A stretch of DNA of 64,000 bases from Mixophyes australis. Taxonomy: Eukaryota > Chordata > Amphibia > Anura > Limnodynastidae. The position numbers and the translations under genes were made by a program. Below the pieces are notes generated by a model. It was given only the letters and a program-made list of their open reading frames with translations, was not told the DNA's origin and ran no database searches. Shown here piece after piece: positions 27,266-36,701 of this stretch (position 1 is the stretch's first letter; each line of letters begins with the position of its first letter). The stretch spans positions 68,259,505 to 68,323,504 of the forward strand of contig JAVHZZ010000005.1 of the NCBI GenBank assembly GCA_036250195.1, given 5' to 3'.

Positions 27266-27550
27266 CAGGGCCATCTTAACAACATTATGGGCCCCCGGGC
27301 AAAGCAGAGCACCGGGGCCCCTACATATATAGAAATATATATAGATGTATAGAGATACAGACATAGATATAGATATATAGAGATGGAAATAGATAGATGT
27401 ACTTCCTCAGTGACCCTTGAAGGTTTTTTTTTGCAGGTTTTTTCTTTTGCAGGGTTATTTATTCTAATTAAGAGCCCTGCATATGGGGCCCCCTTGCCCG
27501 TGAGGCCCCCAGGCACCTGCCCATCGTGCCCAATGGAAAAGATGGCCCTG
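27266..27550. mobile_element. hAT-type MITE, TIR CAGGGCCATCTT
   Basis: The left end CAGGGCCATCTTAACA and right end AAAGATGGCCCTG are inverted. A perfect 8-bp duplication GGTACCAG lies at 27258-27265 and 27551-27558. Inside, GGGCCCCCGGGCAAAG and GGGGCCCCCTTGCCCG form GC-rich inverted subterminal blocks around an AT-rich core with GATA-like repeats. The 8-bp target duplication and CAG..CTG ends indicate a hAT element. A related left end is at 58384. Confidence 0.93.
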
Positions 27551-27825
27551 GGTACCAGGACTGAGGTTTAATAAATATATGTGTGAAAATTATTGTCTGC
27601 GGTAGACACATGCAGTTAAACACCAGTACTGCAAACTTGTCTCCCTGTACCACTTGGAAGTATATTCTGTGGGACCTAGCAAGACACCCTACAAATTATG
27701 TATTTTATTATTGGCATAAGAAATGTGCTTCTTTAATGTTTTTATTATTATATGGAGAATGATGATATAATTACTATGGAGGCAATGCCTCTGTAGGGGC
27801 ACTACTGATTTGCTCACTGGGCCTG

Positions 27826-27993
27826 AGTCATTAAGGAGAGCAAAGCAAAAAAAATGGAGTGACTTTGCACCTTGGCAAAGCCATGTGTCATTGGAGGGCA
27901 AGGTAAATTTAAAATATGGGGATAAATATTTGGGGTAGGGCATGTCCTAGATCAACCTTAAATTTCAGTGTAAAAATAAAGTTATCAAGTATT
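27826..27993. mobile_element. MITE family B, left part, abutting Tc1
   Basis: It starts GGCCTGAGTCATTAAGG and carries GGTAAATTTAAAATATGGGG and TCAGTGTAAAAATAAAGTTA, matching the copy at 1284-1550. It stops at the TA where the Tc1 element begins (27994). The expected right half is not visible after 29553, so it was lost or is too diverged to see. Confidence 0.7.
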
Positions 27994-27995
27994 TA

Positions 27996-29551
27996 CAGTC
28001 ATGGCCAAAAGTTTTGAGAATGACACAAATATTATTTTTCACAAAGTCTGCTGCCTCAGTTTTTATGATAGCAATTTGCATATACTCCAGAATGTCATGA
28101 AGAGTGATCAGATGAATTGCAATTAATTTCAAAATCCCTCTTTGCCATGACAATGAACTTTATCCCAAAAACAACATTTCCACTCCATTTTAGCCTTCAA
28201 ATAAAGACCAGCTGACATCAGGTCAGTGATTCTCTCGCTAACACAGGTGAGAGTGTTGATGAGGATAAGGCTGGAGATCACTCTGTCATTCTGATTGAGT
28301 TAGAATAACTGACTGGAAGCTTTAAAAGGCGGTGGTGCTTGAAATCATTGATCTTCCTCTGTTGACCATGGTTAACTGCAAGGAAACACGTGTAATCATC
28401 ATTGCTTTGCTCAAAAAGGGCTTCACAGGCAAGGATATTGCTGCTAGTAAGATTGCACCTAAGTCAACCATTTATCGGATTATCAAGAACTTCAAGGAGA
28501 GAGGTTCAATAGTTGTGAAGAAGGCTTCAGGGCGCCCAAGAAGGTCCAGCAATCGCCAGGACCGTCTCCTAAAGTTAATTCAGTTGAGGAATCAGGGCAC
28601 CACCAGTGCAGAGCTTGCTCAGGAATGCCAGCAGGCAGGTGTGAGTGCATCTGCACGCACAGTGAGGCGAAGACTTTTGGAGGATGGCCTGGTGTCAAGA
28701 AGGCAAGCAAATAAGCCACTTCTCTCCAGGAAAAACATCAGGGAAAGACTGATATTCTGCAAAAGGTACAGGGATTGGACTGCTGAGGACTGGGGTAAAG
28801 TCATTTTCTCTGCTGAATCCCCTTTCAGATTGTTATGGATATCTGAAAAAATGCTTGTCCGGAGATGGAAAAGTGAGCACTACCATCAGTCCTGTGTCAT
28901 GCCAACAGTAAAGCATCCTGAGACCATTCCTGTGTGGAGTTGTTTCTCAGTCAAGGGAGTGGGCTCACTCACAATTTTGCCTAAGAACACAGCCATGACT
29001 AAAGAATAATACCAAAACGTCCTCCAAGAGCAACTTCTCCCAACCAACCAAAAACATGAGGACGAACAATGCCTTTTCCAGCATGATGGAGCACCTTGCC
29101 ATAATGCAGAATTGTTAACCAAGTGGCTCGGGGATTAAAACATCAAAATTTTGGGTCCATGGCCAGGAAACTCCCCAGACCTTAATCCCATTGAGAACTT
29201 GTGGTCAGTCCTCAAGAGGCGGTGGACAAACAAAAACCCACAAATTCTGACAAATTCCAAGCATTGATTAGGCAACAATGGGCGGCCATCATTCGGTATG
29301 TGACCCATAATTTGATTGACAGCATGCCAGGGCGAATCACAGAGGTCTTCAAAAAAGAAGGGTCAACACTGCAAATATTATTTTTTGCATAAACTTTATT
29401 GTCAATAAAAGCCTTTGACACTTATGAAATGCTTGTAATATTACTTCAGTATACCATAGCAACATCTGACAAAAAGGTATAAAAACATTGAAGCAGCAAA
29501 CTTTGTGAACACCAATACTTGTGTCATTCTCAAATCTTTTGCCCATGACTG
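27996..29551 (+). mobile_element. Tc1/mariner transposon, full length, inactive
   Basis: TIRs begin CAGTCATGGCCAAAAGTTTT (left) and, from the right end inward, CAGTCATGGGCAAAAGATTT. TA dinucleotides flank both ends (27994-27995 and 29552-29553), as expected for Tc1/mariner. The element is 1,556 bases and carries one intronless transposase gene in plus orientation, broken by substitutions. It resembles the Tc1 family shared widely among fish, frogs and lampreys. Confidence 0.96.
28368..29380 (+). pseudogene. Tc1-like transposase pseudogene
   Basis: The frame starts MVNCKETRVIIIALLKKGFT with an N-terminal paired-type helix-turn-helix and a GRPRR hook, then the DDE catalytic domain. It would normally move the element by cutting at the TIRs. 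The first catalytic Asp is lost: the motif reads FSAESPF where relatives have FSDESPF. A stop replaces Trp after NTAMTKE (29007-29009). The second Asp is kept downstream (CLFQHDGAP, about 29070), followed by another stop before NIKILG and the third acidic site NSPDLNPIENLW. A frame break occurs near 29220 (VLKRR). It is therefore dead, both catalytically and as a reading frame. Confidence 0.95.
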
Positions 29552-29553
29552 TA

Positions 29554-30370
29554 TGTACTATATACCTATACACCACTGACATATGTACTATATACATATA
29601 CACCACTGTTACTGAAGCAACTTATTTTTATGTTTTTTTTGTTAGCAATAGAGGTTGCAAATGGTCTGCAAAAAGATATTTGTTTCTATATGAGACATTC
29701 AAGGCTATATTTATAGTGTTCCAAGGCTGTGACAACAATTTAAAACTATCTGGCAATGGAGAAAGCGACCACATTCACACTTAGTCCATAAAAATGAAAA
29801 TAAAATATGCTTACAGACAAGTTATATTTGCTTCCATAGTGTGCAAAGTGCATTTCAAATTAACTCAGATTTGTTAAATTTACAGTAATTGTAGTAGATA
29901 ATTGTGTGATCGTTACATTTACTGAAATGCTCTGTGGATAATTAATAATTAATGTAATTAATATTGGTTATGTGCAGTAAATTGCTAATGTGATAGGTGC
30001 TGGTGTCCACATTTCGTATTAATAAATATTTTGTTTATATAGACTGTTGGTTCCATTGAGGCTGAGCATTCTTCACAGATATGAAAAAATAATAAAGAAA
30101 TATAATACTATGTACATTGGTTTTATTGATATTTCTAGTAACATTTTATCCATCACATCCAATATCTGTGATTTTGCAATGTGATGCTTGCTAAGATCTT
30201 AAAGATTACTAGAGATGGACATTTTACTGTCATGTGAAAAACAAAGAACCCCATCTTTCAAATCTGTGTTTTTACAAATCAGGAAATAATCAACAATTAT
30301 TTTGCCCTCACCGAGATCTAAAATGTGATCATTATGAATAACATAATATAATAATAAGCCAATATAAAGA
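29554..30370. other. Intergenic, short tandem duplication only
   Basis: A motif TGTACTATATACCTATACAC and a near copy (TGTACTATATACATATACAC) lie next to each other at about 29554-29609, just beyond the Tc1 end. I see nothing else recognisable. Confidence 0.6.
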
Positions 30371-30860
30371 AGCCATGCGTGAAAAAGTAAGTCTAACCCA
30401 TGATTCGGTAGCTTGTAGAACCACTTTTAGCAGCACTAACTTGAAGTCATTGTTTTCTATCAGTTTAACAAAATCTTACATCATATTCAAATAGTTTTTG
30501 CCTCCTTACAACACTACTTTAGTTCACCAATGGTTGATGACATTCATTGATACACCGCTCTCTTAAATTCTCATTTAACATTTCCTGATGGTCATACAAG
30601 TGCACTAAACTATTAGCACCTTACCTTCTTTATTGACTTGAAAGCAGTAAGAGTTTGCTTATTTTTTCATGCCTGTGATTTTGGCTTAGTTTTTGTTGAA
30701 TAAATAATGACTTAACAGAATCTCTTATGTGCTATTTGTCACATGAGAATCAATTTATCAAATTTTAACATTTAGTGACAACTGGTATGTTAATTATGTC
30801 CTGATATGTACAAACACAGATTTGAGGGTGGGTGTACTTTCTTTTTCATATGACTCTGTA
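30371..30860. mobile_element. Degenerate non-autonomous DNA transposon
   Basis: The left end CATGCGTGAAAAAGTAAGTC and, read inward from the right, CATATGAAAAAGAAAGTACA are inverted relatives. The left interior has TAGAACCACTTTTAGCAGCA, a phrase I know from a common fish and frog DNA transposon. About 490 bases, heavily mutated, with no coding frame. Confidence 0.55.
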
Positions 30861-31334
30861 TAAAGCAGACAAGTCCTCAGTAATAGCTGCTAACCTGTCA
30901 TTCCTGTAAATGTCATGTAGGGTTTGTAGATGTGGGTAATCCTGCAGCTATAGATTACAGATTACACTTGGAAGCAAAAGTAAACCAGAGGCTCCTTCAG
31001 AGAGATAGATCTTGTCTATGTAGTTCAAGTATGGACAAACATCTTGCAATAAAATGTCACTTAACAGGAAAAACAGTGCAACTAGAGGAGAATAAGTGTC
31101 ATGAATATTAAGGCTAATGTCTAATGCCTTGTATAACATAACATTTATCCTCAAAGGAGAGCTCCACGCATTACTTTAATAAAAAATAACTTGTTCCATT
31201 TGTACATGAGGGAGGGGGCACAGTCAGGACTGATGGGGTGTGACACAGAGAACACGCTTTGCTGAATTTCCTGAAACCCCATGTCTGTTCCTGAGGTTGA
31301 AGAACAGTGATGATACAGCTAGACTGAAGAAGGG

Positions 31335-31613
31335 CATACTTGCCAACTCTCCCGGAATGTCCGTGAGACTCACGAAATTCGGGTAGGTCTTCCAGGCTCC
31401 CGGGATAGCAGGCCAATATCCCGCATATGGCATCTGCTCTTCAAAATGACGCAATTTGCATAATTTTGGCCCCACCCCCCATGGCAAAATCAACATTGTC
31501 GCGGGGGCGGAGCCAAAATGACGCGAATTACAGCACCCCGCTCCTCCCGCCCACCAACCACGCCCCCCTGCCTGGGATCTCCCGGAAGGAACTTACCAAA
31601 TGTTGGTAAGTAT
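31335..31613. mobile_element. hAT-type MITE, TIR CATACTTGCCAAC
   Basis: The left end CATACTTGCCAACTCTCCCG and right end (inward) ATACTTACCAACATTTGGTA are inverted. GAAGAAGG occurs at 31326-31333 and 31614-31621, an 8-bp duplication. The inside is GC-rich with CCCGGGA and GGGGCGGAGCC blocks. The element at 63110 looks like a fragment of the same family (CTTTCCCGGAATGTATGGGA). A base or two of the left terminus is uncertain. Confidence 0.85.
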
Positions 31614-31621
31614 GAAGAAGG

Positions 31622-32666
31622 TATGGGAGGAAACCTTTCCATATTCTCCTCTCTGTCCTTTGGGTTGGAGTAAAGTAGATGTTTCTGAACCTTGCAAATT
31701 ATATTAAAATAACATCTGTCTGCGCTATATATTTTAACCCTAAAGATGCATAAGAGAATGCTAAAAATAATTTGCAAATAATATAGATATCAATTGTGAG
31801 ATATGAACTACATGCTGGATGTCATCCTCCTTTAGATTTGTATCCCTGTGGTTTGCCAAATTGAATATGGCAAGTTCTCCTTTTTCATTTAGTTATAATA
31901 TTGTAATTATAATTATAATGTAATTATAGTCTCAGGACCAGCCTGTCCTTCTTGACTTGGTGTTTAAATGATGCCTGTTTCCACAAGAACGGTATAATAT
32001 TTCAATTTGATGTTTATGATTTGAATTAACTCATGTCACAATACTGTTTAACTTTGCTTTTAGCAACTTGAGTTTCAGGATATGCAAATATATTTAAGCT
32101 TTCCACTATAAGATGTAACAGCTATGTTTTACACTAGTTATTTGTGAGGGCTGAGAAAATAAGCATTTTGTAATATTATGCTTTCCTTTTACTGGTAATA
32201 ATATAGCAGGAGCAGGATTAGCCGTAGAAACAAGTCATCAAACCCAGGATCCAAATAATATGTGTACAAGCATACCCAGAAGTCTGAATTTCCATTTTTT
32301 TGCTGACCCTGGCCACTTTTTCTCTGCCGCAATAAACACACACCCCGCCATTGTCAGAGCAGAGTGGGGGACATCCCCTGAGTAACCAGCCTTAATGTGG
32401 TACAGATTAGTCAAATCGAAAGCAATGGAATTGTATGTTATTCAAATATTCTGAAATGTTATTGAAAACTTTGATAAATACCATTGCATTGCTGATATAT
32501 TTTACTTTTCTTCACCATTTATTATTTTTGCATTGGCTAAAATATTTGTTTAAATTATTACATCTCGCTGCAAAGTTAAAAATGATTTTATTTTGTTTTA
32601 ATCTAAATATTTAGATATTATCAATTTCATTTATGGTGCATTTACTAGGCCTATAGCTACATTCGG
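31622..32666. other. Intergenic, nothing recognised
   Basis: AT-rich sequence. A short TAATTATAATTATAATGTAA block lies near 31903. No gene or element seen. Confidence 0.6.
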
Positions 32667-33248
32667 CCTGATTCTATAAGGAAAGTTAAGCAAAAAATTG
32701 AGTAAGTTTTCTTACTCAAGTTTTCTGGACAAACCATTTTGCTATGCAAGGGGTGCAAATTAATTTTTTATTTTGCACATAAGGAAAATACTGGCTGTTT
32801 TTACATGTAGCACACAAAAACTTGAGAGCTTATTTGTAGAGATGAGCGGGCTCGGATATCTGAAATCCGAGCCCACCCGAACGTTGCCGATCCGAGCCGG
32901 ATCGGAGACAGATCCGGGTATTCCCGCCAATTGCAAAACTGAAACCGAGGCTCTGAGTCATAATCCCGCTGTCGGATCTCGCGATACTCGTATTCTATAA
33001 ATTCCCCGCTAGCCGCCGCCATCTTCACTCGGGCATTGATCAGGGTAGAGGGAGGTTGTGTTAGGTGGTCCTCTGTCCTGCTATATCTCGTGCTGTGCTG
33101 TGCTGTTCAGTTCTGTGCTGTGCTGTGCTGTGTTCTGCTCAGTCCAGTGGTGCTGTGTCCTGTGCTCTGTCCTTCTAAGGGCATTGTTATTTCCCCATTA
33201 TTCCCAAGTTATAAAAATGTTTAAAAAAAATTATAAAAAAAATAAAAT

Positions 33249-33815
33249 ATTACAAAGTTCACTGATTCAGCAGTATAAGTCCAGTGGTACTGCTATATTA
33301 CAAAGTTCACTGATTCTGCAGTATAAGTCCAGTGGTACTGCTATATTACAAAGTTCACTGATTCAGCAGTATAAGTCCAGTGGTACTGCTATATTACAAA
33401 GTTCACTGATTCTGCAGTATAAGTCCAGTGGTACTGCTATATTACAAAGTTCACTGATTCTGCAGTATAAGTCCATTGGTACTGCTATATTACAAAGTTC
33501 ACTGATTCAGCAGTATAGGTCCAGTGGTACTGCAATATTACAAAGTTCACTGATTCAGCAGTATAAGTCCAGTGGTACTGCAATATTACAAAGTTCACTG
33601 ATTCTGCAGTATAAGTCCATTGGTACTGCTATATTACAAAGTTCACTGATTCAGCAGTATAAGTCCAGTGGTACTGCAATATTACAAAGTTCACTGATTC
33701 AGCAGTATAAGTCCAGTGGTACTGCAATATTACAAAGTTCACTGATTCAGCAGTATAAGTCCAGTGGTACTGCTATTACAAAGTTCACTGATTCAGCAGT
33801 ATAAGTCCAGTGGTA
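33249..33815 (+). repeat. 48-bp minisatellite, about 12 copies
   Basis: The unit contains ACAAAGTTCACTGATTCAGC and AGTATAAGTCCAGTGGTACT. Variants differ at three places (CAGCAG/CTGCAG, CCAGTGG/CCATTGG, GCTAT/GCAAT) in a partly ordered pattern. The period is divisible by three, so a 248-codon frame stays open through it (33058-33804) until a 2-base deletion in the last link. Each unit has CAGT..ACTG inverted bits and could form small hairpins. Confidence 0.98.
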
Positions 33816-33896
33816 CTCTCCTGTGCCGCATATAATTTTTAAAGGCTTTGCCGAGTGTGTGTGGCTTAGGGGTACGCTCTCTTGTGCTACATATAA

Positions 33897-34216
33897 TGGA
33901 AAACCAAAATTTGGAGGATAAAGTAGGGAAAGATCAAGACCCACTTCCTCCTAATGCTGAAGCTGCTGCCACTAGTCATGACATAGACGATGAAATGCCA
34001 TCAACGTCGTCTGGCAAGCCCGATGCCCAATCTCCTAGTACAGGGCATGTAAAATCCAAAAAGCCCAAGTTCTCAAAAAGTAGCAAAAAGAGAAACTTAA
34101 AATCATCTGAGGAGAAACGTAAAGTTGGCAATAGGCCATTTACGACACGTAGCGGCAAGGAACGGCTTAGGCCCTGGCCCGTGTTCATGACTAGTGGTCC
34201 AGTTTATAAGTTATAA
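33897..34216 (+). CDS. Small open frame in hAT element A, lysine/serine-rich
   Basis: From an ATG at 33897 (one upstream in-frame ATG exists at 33848) the frame gives about 106 residues: MENQNLEDKVGKDQDPLPPN, an acidic Ser/Thr stretch (DDEMPSTSSGKPD) and a very basic segment (KKPKFSKSSKKRNLKSSEEK). It ends in RPWPVFMTSGPVYKL. It has no zinc finger or catalytic motif. The composition suggests a nuclear or DNA-binding tail, perhaps the start of an element-encoded protein whose remaining exons were lost. It runs opposite to the transposase remnant of element B if the two elements are aligned by their left ends. I do not recognise it. Confidence 0.4.
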
Positions 34217-34325
34217 ACACTACACTTGAAAGCTTGAGCCTTTAAATGAAAAAGTCACTCTTCATTGCACGAATATTTGCAACAGGGACAGTTTTTTTGT
34301 TAACAAAGTCAACAAATAACACTTA

Positions 34326-34500
34326 GGGCTAGATTTACTAAACTGCGGGTTTGAAAAAGTGGGGATGTTGCCTATAGCAACCAATCAGATTCTAGCTGTC
34401 ATTTTGTAGAAGGTACTAAATAAATGAAAGCTAGAATCTGATTGGTTGCTATAGGCAACATCTCCACTTTTTCAAACCCGCAGCTTAGTAAATCTAGCCC
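34326..34500. mobile_element. Palindromic MITE, copy 3, inside hAT element A
   Basis: 175 bases, near-identical to the copy at 8618. TTA is duplicated at 34323-34325 and 34501-34503. It was inserted into the hAT element, so it is younger than that element. Confidence 0.93.
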
Positions 34501-35425
34501 TTAGACCCCGTCTGTCTTTCACATACTTGATGGGATCTCAATAATGAATGCTCTGTACCATGGTCGTCTAAAACAAGAGTTATTGACGTGCTATAACTAC
34601 TGTAGTTTTTATAAATTATAAACACTACACTTGAAAGTTGGAGGAGGTATTGTGGCCCCGGTACCAAATTGGGTACCGGGGCCACTCCACTATGCAGTCC
34701 AGATACAGGCGTATCAGATATTAAACAACGTTGACTGTTGCTGCCAAATCATAAATTAATGAAAATGACCTGTCATCATCAAAAACAAGAGGTATTGACA
34801 CGCTCGAACTACACCCTGTATATGCTGCAGAGGATGTAGGAGCAGGCAGCTGTGCATTGGAATTCAGACCATTTGAAGGCGGAGGTATTGTGGCCCCGAT
34901 ACCAAATTGTGTACCGGGACCACTGCACTATGCAGTCCAGAAAGCTACCTCGGTGAAACGTTTTGGACTAAAAACAATATTGTGAGGTGTGAGGTGTTCA
35001 GAATAGACTGGGAATTAGTGGAAATGATTGTTATTGAATGTTATTGAGGTTAATAATAGCGTAGGAGTGAAAATAAACCAAAAAACTGGATTTTAACACT
35101 TTTTATGTTTTTTTCAAAATAAATCCGAATCCAAAACCTTAAATCCGAACCAAAACCTTTCGTCAGGTGTTTTGCGAAACAAATCCAAACCCAAAACCTC
35201 AAGCAAATCCGAATCCAAAACACGAGACACCAAAAGTGGCCGGTGCACATCCCTACTTATTTGTACATTGAAATTTAGAGTTGATCTGAGAGAAAAAGGC
35301 AGTATTTTCATTATGTACAAAATAATAATCTGATATGCACCCCTTGAATTGTAACACGGTTTTGTCCAGGAAACTACTTACTCAATTTTTTACTTAAATT
35401 TCCTTAATGAATCGGGTCCATTGTT

Positions 35426-36537
35426 CATCTATACTTGTGCTCACATGTACTTAGTGCTCCTGAGGGATAAACATAGCATGATTTCTAACAGTCGAAATAG
35501 TTAAAATGGTAATCTAGGGAAGAGCATAGAACATAAATCAGTTGTTTTTAGTACAATAAACATACAGTGAATTGCCTGGGACAGCAGGCTACCACTAGTG
35601 AATTGTAGACAGGATTTTTCTAAATCCTGAAAATAAATAAATATATATATTAAAAAATAAATAAAAAAAAACAGTTTTTCAGTTGATCAGGAAAAAAAAA
35701 TCACAGTTCAAATTCAAATTTGTAATTTTGCCTATTTGTAATAACAGAGCAATACATATTTTAGAACTGCCTGGATCTTGTAGTGTACCTCTATCATATA
35801 AAGTTACAGCCGTCTATTTACATCGAATTTCCATTTGGACAAAGACAGGAAAGATTCCCATTCTACTTTTAAAGGGACAATATCATATTTGTATTTCATT
35901 TAATTGTTATATAATACAGCAAAATTCATTTTTTTTGTACTATTTTCGGTTTGTCAAAATGTATAATAAAAGTTGAAGAATGATTTTGTGTTTCACTTTG
36001 TACAATTTTTTTTCTAACTTTACATTCACTCATACAGAATCTGACCAAGGATTTGTATGGCCAAATTGTACTAGTCTGCAAAACTAAAAACTTCACGTGA
36101 CAGTACACCTTAACAGAAGTAGACCATCCCCAAACTAATTTGAACTTTTTCCTTTTCGTTTTTCAAAAAAACGCGTTCTTGGCCTTCAATAATGTATTTT
36201 GTAATTCATAGATGTTAAGGAAAATTTTAAGAGTAACATGCTTAAATGTTTTATTACATACTCTGCATAAAGTAGCCTAGACTGTGCAACATATGTCCAA
36301 TTGACTGAATATTGGTTATGTTTTCAGTGGCTAGGAATCTGGTCATTGGCCATGGCTAAAAAATAGTACCTTTAAAAAAGTTTCACCCCATGATGCTCAT
36401 TATAATATTCAATATTGCAAAATGGAACGTCCTTATCTGCCAATCATCTTAAGCAAATAATAACTCATGCAGCGATCAGCACCATCCATGACAGCATTTT
36501 TAATGATCACTTACAAGAGGTATATTTATCAAAGACA
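35426..36537. other. Intergenic, nothing recognised
   Basis: AT-rich. The frame at 35683-35976 has no recognisable domain and is rich in hydrophobic and aromatic residues, as chance frames in AT-rich DNA often are. Confidence 0.6.
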
Positions 36538-36701
36538 AGTGGTATATTTACTAAACTGCGGGTTTGAAAAAGTGGAGATGTTGCCTATAGCAACTAATCA
36601 GATTCTAGCTGTCATTAAATAAATGATAGCTAGAATCTGATTGATTTCTATAGGCAACATCTCCACTTTTTCAAACCTGCAGTTTAGTAAATCTAGCCCC
36701 A
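36538..36701. mobile_element. Palindromic MITE, copy 4
   Basis: The arms match the family (GGGTTTGAAAAAGTGGAGAT and complement), with a shorter centre (TGTCATTAAATAAATGATAG). The target duplication is not clear. Confidence 0.9.

Larger units (their letters stand above)
32837..35255. mobile_element. hAT-type element A, non-autonomous, with internal tandem arrays
   Basis: A perfect 8-bp duplication CTTATTTG is at 32829-32836 and 35256-35263. TIRs read TAGAGATGAGCGG and, inward from the right, TAGGGATGTGCACCGG. Next to the left end the phrase ATCCGA and its complement TCGGAT recur, and near the right end AATCCGAATCCAAAAC recurs; such subterminal motifs are usual transposase binding sites. Inside are a 48-bp minisatellite, a small open frame, a palindromic MITE and diverged direct repeats of about 210-240 bases (34570-34945). 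No transposase core is visible, so movement would need a partner. Element B (48422-51314) is its closest relative here. Confidence 0.93.
32667..35425. mobile_element. MITE family B split by a hAT insertion
   Basis: The left half (32667-32836) begins GGCCTGATTCTATAAGG and AAGTTAAGCAAAAAATTGAG. The right half (35256-35425) ends CTCAATTTTTTACTTAAATT, TCCTTAATGAATCGGGTCC. These ends are inverted over more than 40 bases. The hAT element lies exactly between the halves, with its 8-bp target duplication, so the MITE was there first. The interior phrase AAGGGGTGCAAATTAATTTT also occurs at about 47450. Confidence 0.85.

Noticed and set aside
28368..29009. Tc1 transposase frame as an active or domesticated gene
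   Set aside because: Missing first catalytic Asp, premature stop and later frame break; intact TIRs show an ordinary dead transposon.
33249..33815. Regular repeat array resembling a CRISPR
   Set aside because: The units are contiguous 48-bp tandem copies with no unique spacers, in vertebrate DNA within a hAT element.
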